From: Saccharofermentans sp.
Lineage (GTDB): Bacteria; Bacillota; Clostridia; Saccharofermentanales; Saccharofermentanaceae
Direction: 5' to 3'
DNA: 64,000 nucleotides
Assembly: GCA_024682215.1 (NCBI GenBank)
Contig: JAIKZM010000162.1
Location: 1 to 64,000 of the forward strand
The notes beneath the pieces were generated by a model. It was not told the DNA's origin. It was given only the letters and a program-made list of their open reading frames with translations, and ran no database searches. Each line of letters begins with the position of its first letter. The first letter of the stretch is position 1. Positions 18,076-26,299 of the stretch are shown piece after piece. The position numbers and the translations under genes were made by a program.

Positions 18076-18663
18076 ATGAATGAATCAAATAATCCTTCCG
18101 CCATAAGGTCACGCAAACAGATAACGGATGCACTACTTAAACTGATGGAAAAGTATCCTTATGAAGAGATCAGCGTAAAACAGATCGTGCTCGAGACAGA
18201 TCTTGTTAGAAAAACATTTTACCGTAATTACACATCTAAAAATGATGTTCTGCGTTCGCATATAAGGAGCATTCTTATTGATTATTTCGATATCGTCAAT
18301 AATGCAAAAGGCGATGTGCTCACCACGATATTTGAGTTTGCAGTAAAGAATAAAACGCTGCTAAAACTGCTGGATAAGAACGATATGCTCTATGTTGTCC
18401 TTCAGGGGATGAATGAATTCATTCTGTCTGTAAAGGCAAAACAAAATCCTGAGCTCAATCCCTTTGCTAAGCTTTTCGAAGGACTTGATTCGGATTATCT
18501 GATCTCACTTAATACTGGCGGCATCTGGAACGTTATCTCTCTATGGGTAAGGCGCGGCATGAAAGATGATCCAGAAGAAGTTAAACGGACTATCGCTCAG
18601 TATCTGGGAAGGATCGGCAATCAGCTTAATGCCGGCTTGCCCTTAAGGATGAAATCAACATAA
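18076..18663 (+). CDS. TetR/AcrR-family transcriptional regulator
   Basis: This is 195 aa from ATG 18076, which has AGGAG 8 nt upstream; the longer track start has none. The N-terminal helix-turn-helix is clear (SRKQITDALLKLMEKYPYEEISVKQIV, then TDLVRKTFYRNYTSK). The helical C-terminal domain (about 70-190) resembles the TetR_C groups found in dhaS/AcrR-like regulators. It most likely represses the divergent reductase-HXXEE pair, and perhaps itself, through the 22-bp dyad; the ligand is unknown. Confidence 0.85.
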   Translation: MNESNNPSAIRSRKQITDALLKLMEKYPYEEISVKQIVLETDLVRKTFYRNYTSKNDVLRSHIRSILIDYFDIVNNAKGDVLTTIFEFAVKNKTLLKLLDKNDMLYVVLQGMNEFILSVKAKQNPELNPFAKLFEGLDSDYLISLNTGGIWNVISLWVRRGMKDDPEEVKRTIAQYLGRIGNQLNAGLPLRMKST

Positions 18664-18687
18664 GGTATAGCACAACCGTATTTCATA

Positions 18688-21027
18688 TCAGTTTAGGAAT
18701 CGTTCTTTCAAACGCTTTTCATCATCGAAGATAAGGTTATACTGGATCATCTCCAGCGTAGTTAAGTTATCCGCCAGCGGAGAAGCTTTGGGTGATGCGT
18801 AACGGTTTCCTTCAGAATCCCATGCTCCGAGTGCCGTGATCGCAGGTATACGCTCATGAAGATCAAGAAGGTACAAGTCATAGTCAGTAAGCTTTATTCC
18901 GGCATATTTAAATACCGTGCTGGCGAAATAATTTGTCGATAAAGTATTGAGCTTCCCGAATGAATCTTCTTCCTCAATGTCGTAATTTGCCCAGATAACA
19001 TAAGGGACATAGTAATTGTTTATGTCACCGCCGTCTTTTCTGTGGTTGTTAAGGACTTCATTGGCATCATCATCAAAAGAAGGCTGATGATCACCGTACA
19101 TTGCGATTATCGTCGGTTCATCACAATTCGAGAAATACTCGATAAGCTCGCGGAAAGCATTATCACTTACCTTTATCAAAGAAAGATATTTGTTAATAGA
19201 AGGTGTAGCCTCAAAGTTTGTGACATAGACATTGTCAGCCGCTGCAAGTGTGTAATCCTGTGTGTAACCGCCATGATTCTGAATAGTTACGTTGAAGCAG
19301 AACCAGGGAGCATCAGATTTTTTCCTCCAGTTCTCATACATTGCCTCAACACTCTTGTAATCCGCAGAATCGCTCAGCATCTCACGGATAAGATCACTGC
19401 CGGGACGCTCTGTCTTGAAGTTATCCTCGAAAACGATCTCATCAAATCCGAAATGATTGTAGACCTCCGAACGTCTGTATCCGGAAGTGTAATACGGATG
19501 ATAAGCAACCGTGTGATACGGCATCGGCTGGCTCTTAAGGACTTCAGCAACTGAAGGAAGATCCGCATTGACATACTGCGTATACGGAACCGAACCATAA
19601 GGCAGGAACTGTAAAGATGACCTCAAAAGGATCTCAAACTCGGTGTTTGCAGTCGGTCCGCCGGTTACGGACATGCTGAGATAACCCTTACGTGTGTTCT
19701 CTTTAAGACTGCGGATATACGGCATATAATCCTGATTCGTCTTTATGTCATATACCACGGAAAGGTCAGAAAATGCCTCGTTTTGAATGAATATAATGTT
19801 GGGGGATTTGTAAGAATCCTTCTTACCCGAAGATGCTTTCTTGAGCGCATCATCCACCTGCTGAACATCATAATTCTCGAGCGATATCTTCTTAATGGCA
19901 TTCATGTTACTCATGAAATACGGTATATAGCCCGTATACTTTACGTTGGTGTTATAATCCCACCCTACTCCGAAAACATTTCTGTATATCATTCCGTTGC
20001 TGAACGTAAAGATAACACATGCAATGAGACCGATCTCTATTCCGGAGCGTATGGCGATCTCTTTTACTCCCGGTTTTTCGTGTTTGGGGAACTTAAGGAT
20101 AATGGTTAATGCAGCCGCAATAACCAGTATCACAATAGCTGTCCAAAACCATATTGAGGGCCTGTATGTGTATTTTCCGGCAACTTCCATTGCAGTCCTT
20201 ATTACCGTAAGGTCACCGAACATTACAAAATTGCCGCGGAACTGATAGACGATATCATTAACAAGTCCGATCAGATATGACAGTCCGAGGCTGACAAAAG
20301 CACCGGTCTTAACACCTCTGGTAATGACATCGATAAAGACCTGAATTATCAGCCAATAAAGGATGTTGTATCCAACCATATAGGTGGCCATGTTCATCTT
20401 TGATCCTATCTGAAATTCGACCAGCAAACAGGAACAAAACGATATAAACAAAACAAAAGCTGCCTTAAACAGTACCGGATGCGCGGAAGGAAAACTCTTG
20501 ACCGACTTAAAGAAAACCGGCCAGTCGATAACAAACGCACCCCAGACAATAAACGCAAAGACGATCCTGAAAAGACTTACCCAGTTTCCTAAAGACAGGT
20601 ATGTAGTAAAAGGCTCATGTATAAATGCCGTTTTGATCGTAAGAATGTAATAGAATACGACAAATCCAAATACCGGCCTGAAATAGTTGATCAGCGATTT
20701 GATGCCCTTCTCATCGTTGTTTCTGAATTTGATCCTGTACCGGAAGACCAGGAACAGGATCGGGAAAAGCACCACGCACATAATGACCATTCGTGCAACG
20801 TACAGGTCCTTCATGACTGTGAGGACACTTGAGTTGAGCCCGGACAGATTTTGATTGGTTGCAGCCACTAACGGGTCAGATGAAGAAGCACTGCCTCCTT
20901 CGCCGTTTGCCACGATAAACTTATATCCGGTACTGATCACTCCAAATCCATCGATAAGGATATATGCGATCAGCGCCAATATTGCTTCTAATATGCATAT
21001 CAGGTTCTTATTTTTCAGTTTAGACAC
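18688..21027 (-). CDS. LTA synthase-like sulfatase/phosphoglycerol transferase
   Basis: This 779-aa protein has about seven N-terminal hydrophobic segments (residues 1-360) and an extracellular sulfatase-fold domain (about 385-760). Family residues are visible: NIIFIQNEAFSD for metal binding, the catalytic-Thr region SMSVTGGPTANTEFEIL, and AMYGDHQPS near the end. LtaS relatives move glycerol-phosphate from phosphatidylglycerol onto polymers such as lipoteichoic acid. It is longer than LtaS (~650 aa) because of the larger membrane part. The start is GTG 21027 with only a weak ribosome site. Exact product unknown. Confidence 0.85.
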   Translation of the reverse strand: MSKLKNKNLICILEAILALIAYILIDGFGVISTGYKFIVANGEGGSASSSDPLVAATNQNLSGLNSSVLTVMKDLYVARMVIMCVVLFPILFLVFRYRIKFRNNDEKGIKSLINYFRPVFGFVVFYYILTIKTAFIHEPFTTYLSLGNWVSLFRIVFAFIVWGAFVIDWPVFFKSVKSFPSAHPVLFKAAFVLFISFCSCLLVEFQIGSKMNMATYMVGYNILYWLIIQVFIDVITRGVKTGAFVSLGLSYLIGLVNDIVYQFRGNFVMFGDLTVIRTAMEVAGKYTYRPSIWFWTAIVILVIAAALTIILKFPKHEKPGVKEIAIRSGIEIGLIACVIFTFSNGMIYRNVFGVGWDYNTNVKYTGYIPYFMSNMNAIKKISLENYDVQQVDDALKKASSGKKDSYKSPNIIFIQNEAFSDLSVVYDIKTNQDYMPYIRSLKENTRKGYLSMSVTGGPTANTEFEILLRSSLQFLPYGSVPYTQYVNADLPSVAEVLKSQPMPYHTVAYHPYYTSGYRRSEVYNHFGFDEIVFEDNFKTERPGSDLIREMLSDSADYKSVEAMYENWRKKSDAPWFCFNVTIQNHGGYTQDYTLAAADNVYVTNFEATPSINKYLSLIKVSDNAFRELIEYFSNCDEPTIIAMYGDHQPSFDDDANEVLNNHRKDGGDINNYYVPYVIWANYDIEEEDSFGKLNTLSTNYFASTVFKYAGIKLTDYDLYLLDLHERIPAITALGAWDSEGNRYASPKASPLADNLTTLEMIQYNLIFDDEKRLKERFLN

Positions 21028-21107
21028 AGTTTGGCAGCTGCCTTTCTAATAAAATCTTGATATTTATTATAAAACTTTTAGAAGCAATCTACAAAACTGT
21101 CCCGATA

Positions 21108-21560
21108 TCACAGTCTTTGAAGCATATTCTCAGGATCTTCAGCCGCCTTGACCTTATCATTAGCCATGACGATCATTCCTTCTTCATCGATGAGATAGGT
21201 CGTTCTTACCACTCCCATGGAAACCTTGCCGTAATTCTTCTTTTCCTTCCAAACATCATATTCCTGAATAACGCGTTTGTCGGGATCGGAAAGCAGAGTG
21301 AATCCGAGATTGTAATTGGTCTCGAATTTCTTGTGAGATGCTACTGAATCCTTGCTTATCCCGAGTACGACTGCACCCTTTGACCTGATCTGCGGGAGCC
21401 TCTCCGAAAAGCCGCATGCCTGCTTTGTACACCCGGACGTATTGTCCTTGGGATAAAAATACAGGATTACTTTCGTTCCTCTGTATTCAGACAAACTGTG
21501 GATCTTTCCGTTTTGATCTTCCAGTTCAAAATCAGGTGCTTTTGTTCCAATCTCAAGCAT
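21108..21560 (-). CDS. bcp: thiol peroxidase, Bcp/PrxQ type
   Basis: This is 150 aa from ATG 21560 (MLEIGTKAPDFEL), with GAGG 7 nt upstream. It is a single-domain peroxiredoxin: the motif YPKDNTSGCTKQACGF gives the peroxidatic Cys and, five residues later, the resolving Cys typical of PrxQ. It reduces hydroperoxides with thioredoxin in the cytoplasm. It lies 80 bp upstream of the LTA-synthase-like gene and 53 bp downstream of a lipoprotein gene on the same strand; co-transcription is possible but unsupported. Confidence 0.92.
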   Translation of the reverse strand: MLEIGTKAPDFELEDQNGKIHSLSEYRGTKVILYFYPKDNTSGCTKQACGFSERLPQIRSKGAVVLGISKDSVASHKKFETNYNLGFTLLSDPDKRVIQEYDVWKEKKNYGKVSMGVVRTTYLIDEEGMIVMANDKVKAAEDPENMLQRL

Positions 21561-21613
21561 ATATAACCTCACATCTAAAATGTTTCCGATGTTCCGGTTA
21601 AGATTCTACACCT

Positions 21614-22675
21614 TTACCCTACCTTGGAGTAATCGAAAGTTTTGTTATTGCCGTCCATATCCGTGTAATAGATCAGCTTCTTTTTGTGATCCCACGAAGT
21701 CAGCGTGCCACCCCAGAGTGGTGCGAAAAAGTCATCATTGGCATCATATTTACTTCCGTTGTGGTCTTCTTTGTAATGGCATGCGATCGACGTTTTTTCT
21801 TTCTTAAACCCGTCTTCCAACTCACGCTGTTCGTCTGTCATCATAAAGTAAGACAGACAGTTTGGTCTTCCCATTACATATGTCGGATCAACATGATAAT
21901 TCTTCCCGTTTATAGTCAGGTAGGACCATTCGTGTCCTTCCCCTGAATAATTGTTTCCGCCAGCTACCGTAGCATCAACACCGGCCTGAAGAAGGAAATA
22001 AGAATATGCCGTCGAGCATTCGGAACATATTCCTGTCTTTCTGGTCAGGAATTTGTAAGCAGAAAAAACCATGGAGGTATCATCCTTCATCTTTTCGAAG
22101 GATTCGTAATCATAGGTATAGTTATTCGAAATATAAAGATAGAGTGCCAGGGCTTTTTCAAAATCAGAATAATCATCCCTTAAGTTCTCATTTAAGATGT
22201 CTGTCACGAGTTTCTCAAATTCCGCTTCTTTGGCTGCGAGCTCCTCTTTAGAGATCTTATACTGAAATTTGGCTCTTCCGTCCTTGAAAGCTCCGCCATA
22301 ACTTGACTCGGTATATATATAATACAAAGGCTGAAGCTGGCACGGAAACTGTCCTATCATCCAATCATAGGTATGCTCATCCTTAACTTCGAAACTGTCT
22401 TCACCGTTCTGTACTGCTTTGATATAGTTGCAGTAAGCCTGATACATGTCTTCACCCATGATGTCACGGAAAATGGAAGATATGACGACAGGCTTAAATT
22501 CAAAGTGTCCTCTCGCTTCAGTCGTTATCGTGGCTTCAGTGCTCTCGACGGTTACAGACGATGTTCCCGAAACAAAAGGATCATTCTTAATTGAATCTGG
22601 TGTTTTTACTGCACATCCCGCTATGTAACAGGACACTACAAAAACACTAATCAGGTTAAGCAATCTTCTTTTCAT
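21614..22675 (-). CDS. lipoprotein with transglutaminase-like domain
   Basis: This 353-aa protein has a signal peptide with lipobox IAGC (Cys near 21). The C-terminal half holds a transglutaminase/cysteine-protease-like triad: Cys in TGICSECSTAYSY, His in GEGHEWSYLTING and Asp in YHVDPTY, in the right order and spacing. Such surface proteins are often peptidases or crosslinkers acting on wall peptides. Its N-terminal ~120 residues match nothing I recognise. Confidence 0.82.
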   Translation of the reverse strand: MKRRLLNLISVFVVSCYIAGCAVKTPDSIKNDPFVSGTSSVTVESTEATITTEARGHFEFKPVVISSIFRDIMGEDMYQAYCNYIKAVQNGEDSFEVKDEHTYDWMIGQFPCQLQPLYYIYTESSYGGAFKDGRAKFQYKISKEELAAKEAEFEKLVTDILNENLRDDYSDFEKALALYLYISNNYTYDYESFEKMKDDTSMVFSAYKFLTRKTGICSECSTAYSYFLLQAGVDATVAGGNNYSGEGHEWSYLTINGKNYHVDPTYVMGRPNCLSYFMMTDEQRELEDGFKKEKTSIACHYKEDHNGSKYDANDDFFAPLWGGTLTSWDHKKKLIYYTDMDGNNKTFDYSKVG

Positions 22676-22766
22676 ATGTTAACTCTCAAAAATAACAAAT
22701 AATATAGGCTTTTGGGCCGTCAGGATTATACATCAGAGCAATTATTATAATTGAGGAAGATTTAAG

Positions 22767-23168
22767 TTATTTCGCTGATCTGTTTAAGTATTCACGTGCA
22801 TTAAACGTTTCTTTTGTTTTTTCCTTTTTATCTGATCCGGGTGCTGACCCCATAACATATGTATCTCCTGAGACACGGTCAATATAAAAATATACATGTG
22901 CAGCAGTATAGGAACGCCAATATACTACCGCCGTATCATCATTTGAGAGTTCTTTATCTATATCCCAATAACAAGGTGCTTCCCCTTTGTAATTCTCAAG
23001 ATCATATACATCGTTCAGATAATTTGTTATTGCAGAAAGTGCCTGTTCATTTGTAAGTGCAGCCTGTGTTGCTACAGATGTGTTACGCTCTTTGGTTCTG
23101 CTGACGCATGCCGTCATAGTAAACAAAACAAAGACAATTAAAACTGCTGATATAAGATTTCTTTTCAT
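22767..23168 (-). CDS. small predicted lipoprotein
   Basis: This 133-aa protein starts with MKRNLISAVLIVFVLF and has lipobox TMTAC (Cys 21). A ribosome site (GGAAAC) precedes the ATG. The mature domain of ~80 residues contains AAHVYFYIDRVSGDTYVMG, a strand pattern seen in small PepSY-like or inhibitor-like domains, but I do not assign a family. Confidence 0.6.
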   Translation of the reverse strand: MKRNLISAVLIVFVLFTMTACVSRTKERNTSVATQAALTNEQALSAITNYLNDVYDLENYKGEAPCYWDIDKELSNDDTAVVYWRSYTAAHVYFYIDRVSGDTYVMGSAPGSDKKEKTKETFNAREYLNRSAK

Positions 23169-23248
23169 CTTGTTTCCTCCATGTGAATAGCCATTATACC
23201 AGAAACAATATGCATGTCATGTGCTTTTTGACTTCGTTTCTTTCCTGT

Positions 23249-23456
23249 CAGGAATAAAGATCTTTATGCTTGTTCCTTCCCTTCTTTCAGATATCAGCAA
23301 AAACAAGGGAACGTCATAACGATACACGACAGACCGCTGAAAACAAAACTCGGCCAATATAATTACGTCATCGAAACCGAAGGTCTCTCTTACAAGGATT
23401 ACTGCATGATCGAAGGCAAGACCAATATGGTCTTCAGATTCCTCGGCTGCTACTGA
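23249..23456 (+). pseudogene. fragment resembling the prephenate dehydratase ACT domain
   Basis: The plus strand ending at TGA 23454 reads NVITIHDRPLKTKLGQYNY... and ends in RFLGCY. That is close to my memory of the regulatory ACT end of prephenate dehydratase (IxSRPxK...YxFFIE...LGSY). The preceding part (SLLSDISKNKG) continues in a second frame, joined at AAAAAC. No start codon, ribosome site or catalytic domain is present, so this looks like a pheA-tail remnant between minus-strand lipoprotein genes. The match is by eye and could be wrong. The rest of the 310-bp gap between 23168 and 23479 holds nothing I recognise. Confidence 0.4.
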
Positions 23457-23478
23457 TGCGGGTAATTCAGATATCAGG

Positions 23479-24021
23479 TCAGGCTTTTATATCTTCCTCA
23501 AGCTTGAGGCCCCTGTCATATATACTTTGGAGTTCTTCAGGCGACAGGTAAGTCGTCGTCATTGACTGATAATCTCTGGCCACATCATAAAATCCGCGGT
23601 TATTCGTCAGGCTTTCCTCACGGAAGTCTTTTTGGAATGTAAAGTAGTAATAAGCGCTGTCGCCCAAACTCTTTGTCTTTCCGCTCTTATTCAGATATGG
23701 GGATTTGAACTCTACGGACATGCTGTCATGTCCAAGCTTTGAAATCGTTACCGTTGCCTTTCGCTCATCGCTTTTCGCAGGTGCCTTTATAACCGCTTTC
23801 TTAAAGATCGGGCCGATCAGTCCGCCTTCAAAATAATAATCAGTACCGTTCTCAGTTATATAAAAACCGTTATCGACCTGTTCGGTAACATATCCGGATT
23901 CTCTTAACTCGTCGACTTTCTCGCTTATGTTGCCTGAACATCCACTCATTCCAAGCAGAATGCCTGCGCTTAACAACAGAACAGCTTTCTTAAGCAAAAT
24001 TTCCGTCTTTCGAAAATACAT
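23479..24021 (-). CDS. predicted lipoprotein, unknown function
   Basis: This 180-aa protein starts MYFRKTEILLKKAVLL and has lipobox GMSGC (Cys 28). The mature part is a single small alpha+beta domain with no recognised motif. The ribosome site GAGAGG is 8 nt before the ATG and can pair with an upstream copy of its complement (see the hairpin entry), so translation may be regulated. Confidence 0.6.
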   Translation of the reverse strand: MYFRKTEILLKKAVLLLSAGILLGMSGCSGNISEKVDELRESGYVTEQVDNGFYITENGTDYYFEGGLIGPIFKKAVIKAPAKSDERKATVTISKLGHDSMSVEFKSPYLNKSGKTKSLGDSAYYYFTFQKDFREESLTNNRGFYDVARDYQSMTTTYLSPEELQSIYDRGLKLEEDIKA

Positions 24022-24027
24022 TATCTG

Positions 24028-24068
24028 TACCTCTCAACTTACGAGTAATCATTTATCAGAGAGAGGTA
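24028..24068 (-). promoter_or_regulatory. leader hairpin able to mask a ribosome site
   Basis: On the minus strand TACCTCTC and GAGAGGTA form a perfect 8-bp stem with a 25-nt loop. The 3' arm contains the Shine-Dalgarno GAGAGG of the 24021 lipoprotein gene, so folding would block translation. Confidence 0.5.
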
Positions 24069-24121
24069 TATACTTCCGTGTGACCAAAAACAATTCGAAG
24101 TTATGGCAAACCTGTAGCAGA

Positions 24122-24625
24122 TTAATCCGTGTAAGTAATGTGTCCGCCGACTGTCTTTTCAGCAAATCCCTTTTCACCGTCATCAAGGAGCCTGACCACA
24201 AATATGTGTATTCCTTTGCTTTCCGGATGATCTTTGTATTCTCTTTGCTGGGTATAGGAGATCTGTTCATAAGTCTTACCGGTATCAGTCTCAACGTTTT
24301 GAAAAATAATGGCTACCGAATAGTAAGTTGTCTTGCCGTGATCGATCCTTTCCGATTCACCGCCGGTAGATATCTTTTCATAACATACGATATTGCCGTC
24401 AATGCTTTTGAAAAAATCATCCCACTCTTTATAAAGATCATGGGTATCCTTAATGTCATCTGAAAACAGTGAAACAAGCTTATCAATATCTTTGTTCCTG
24501 AGGTATTCAAAGTTCTTTTTTGCTTCCCTCTTGGCACTTAAAGAAGGCAAAAAGCCGCCGCAGGAGGAAAAAGAGATGATCATGACTATCGTAAGTACCA
24601 GAGCAATTACTTTCTTGATTCTCAT
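24122..24625 (-). CDS. predicted lipoprotein, DUF5104-like
   Basis: This 167-aa protein has a signal peptide with lipobox SFSSC (Cys 22). The mature part begins KKNFEYLRNKDIDKLVSLFSDDIK, the helical NTF2-like opening seen in DUF5104 lipoproteins of Clostridia, and continues as a cone-shaped strand domain. Its ATG overlaps the stop of the gene upstream by 4 bp, so the two are translationally coupled. Function unknown; the family call is from memory of the pattern. Confidence 0.65.
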   Translation of the reverse strand: MRIKKVIALVLTIVMIISFSSCGGFLPSLSAKREAKKNFEYLRNKDIDKLVSLFSDDIKDTHDLYKEWDDFFKSIDGNIVCYEKISTGGESERIDHGKTTYYSVAIIFQNVETDTGKTYEQISYTQQREYKDHPESKGIHIFVVRLLDDGEKGFAEKTVGGHITYTD

Positions 24626-25119
24626 ATCTTTTTGCCCACTATCTCACAGACAAGCTCTTTTGAACCGTCTTCATTTATCTTTACATATTCCCAGCGGAAG
24701 CTCTTTTCAGTGATGTCAGAAAAGATCCAATATGTACTCTCCTCATCAAGCACCTTTCCCACGAGCCTGTCGCCTTCCTTTTTGAAGGTCAGCCTTTTCA
24801 TGTTGCCGGAGCATGTGTAGACAACATCATACCATTTAGCAGAAGGGTTAAAGATCCTGAGCGATGATCCGTATTCCCCGTCAGGCTGGGGATCGTCAGC
24901 TCTGGTAGCTCTTGAAGGGAAAATAAAGATATCCTGTACACCACTGCCGTCCAAGACGCGCCTGAATATCCATTCGCCTTTGACATGGCGCTTTTCGCCC
25001 TTTACATACTCATCGTAGTAATCGCAGTCCCAGTCTCCTAATAAAGGAGCAAACCAGTCGAACTGATCAGGTATCCTGTCTGTCTTTCCGCTTAACAGCG
25101 CCTCTGAAAAAGTATCCAT
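24622..25119 (-). CDS. lipocalin-like protein resembling DUF1579
   Basis: This 165-aa cytoplasmic protein has no signal peptide. It shows W-rich antiparallel strands (LLGDWDCDYYDEY, KGEWIFRRVLDG, WYDVVYTCSGNMKRL, STYWIFSDITEKSFRWEY) as in small lipocalin-like DUF1579 barrels, which bind hydrophobic ligands or haem. It overlaps the downstream lipoprotein gene by ATGA, implying linked expression. Substrate unknown. Confidence 0.6.
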   Translation of the reverse strand: MDTFSEALLSGKTDRIPDQFDWFAPLLGDWDCDYYDEYVKGEKRHVKGEWIFRRVLDGSGVQDIFIFPSRATRADDPQPDGEYGSSLRIFNPSAKWYDVVYTCSGNMKRLTFKKEGDRLVGKVLDEESTYWIFSDITEKSFRWEYVKINEDGSKELVCEIVGKKI

Positions 25120-25311
25120 GCTATCCCATGTCCTTAATACTGAATTTAATCAATATATTATTTGAAAACACAAGATTTTCCAACACAGATTAATTTATTT
25201 TGATTGTCAAACTATTGCCCCACATTTGCCTAACTTATCCGTATTTAATTTCCTCAGGTAAGAATACTATGACGCTAACCGGATGGTTATTTTGGATAAA
25301 GGGAATAGTAA

Positions 25312-26097
25312 ATGAATTATAAGATATATAACAACAATTCAAAGGACTGGGTCTTACTGATCCACGGCTTAGGCGGATCCATCAAGACATGGAAGTATCA
25401 GATAAAGGATCTGCAGGATTTCAACGTAATCGCCGTAGATCTCGAAGGCCACGGCGGCTCTTCCATAAGAAAGACCAGGCATCTGTTATCCGAATCGGCA
25501 ACAGAGATAAACAAGGTGCTTATTCAGGAGAATATCGACAGAGTACATATCATCTCCTTATCGCTCGGCACCCTTGTCGCAATGGAGTTTGCTTATCTGT
25601 ACAAGGAAAAGGTCAGGTCTATCGTACTTGCCGGTTTCGTTATGAATCTCGGCTTCGGATACAAGACACTTCTCGCCTTTGTCGAAGGATTCAAATACAT
25701 AATCCCCAAAAGGTTCTTCTATCCGATGTTTGCGAATCTCATGATGCCTAACAAGAACCATAAGAAGTCCAGGGACATCTTTATCAGAGAATCTTTCAAG
25801 ATGACTTCCGAAGCTTTCAGGATGTGGCTTACGGAATTATTCAGGACACAGTTCAAGCTTAAGGACTATATCCTCTCGATAAAGGAGAATCACCTGCCCG
25901 TCTTCCTTATTTCAGGCAAAGAAGACTATTTCTTCGTTAACAGTGTAAGAAAGACACACAGGGAGATGAGCGATTCTTCCCTTTGCTTCATCGAGAAGTG
26001 CGGTCATGTCTGCAGCATCGAAAAATATGAGTTGTTCAACGACCTGGTGATCAAGTTCCTGAACGGACTTAAAGTCCCTGCCGTTACGACTGCCTAA
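25312..26097 (+). CDS. alpha/beta hydrolase
   Basis: This 261-aa cytoplasmic protein has AAGGG upstream of ATG 25312. It shows the oxyanion-hole region LLIHGLGGSIKTW, the nucleophile elbow SLSLG near residue 85, an Asp in SGKEDYFF and a His in CGHVCSI, which together form the triad. The family covers esterases, haloperoxidase-like and C-C hydrolases; the substrate cannot be told. It is monocistronic, with converging genes downstream. Confidence 0.85.
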   Translation: MNYKIYNNNSKDWVLLIHGLGGSIKTWKYQIKDLQDFNVIAVDLEGHGGSSIRKTRHLLSESATEINKVLIQENIDRVHIISLSLGTLVAMEFAYLYKEKVRSIVLAGFVMNLGFGYKTLLAFVEGFKYIIPKRFFYPMFANLMMPNKNHKKSRDIFIRESFKMTSEAFRMWLTELFRTQFKLKDYILSIKENHLPVFLISGKEDYFFVNSVRKTHREMSDSSLCFIEKCGHVCSIEKYELFNDLVIKFLNGLKVPAVTTA

Positions 26098-26100
26098 GCG

Positions 26101-26298
26101 TTATGCCTTTGGAGGATCCCGACGAAAAGTCCTCAGGTCTTCAGCATCATTTTGCTGCTTCTTTTTCCTGATAAGGATGACGAGAACCGCAATGCTGGCG
26201 ACAGCAACAGCACCAATAAAGATCAAGACAACGATAATGGCGCCTCCAAGAACAGCAAATGAACCGGGACCAATCATGTCAAATGAAAACGGATACAT
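26101..26298 (-). CDS. small membrane protein
   Basis: This 65-aa protein has a near-ideal AGGAGG ribosome site inside the end of the MFS gene; its ATG is 2 bp from the MFS stop. It has one long hydrophobic stretch (about 12-43) followed by RKKK and a charged tail, so the C-terminus is cytoplasmic. The position suggests a helper subunit of the MFS protein, but this is inference. Confidence 0.6.
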   Translation of the reverse strand: MYPFSFDMIGPGSFAVLGGAIIVVLIFIGAVAVASIAVLVILIRKKKQQNDAEDLRTFRRDPPKA

Positions 26299-26299
26299 A

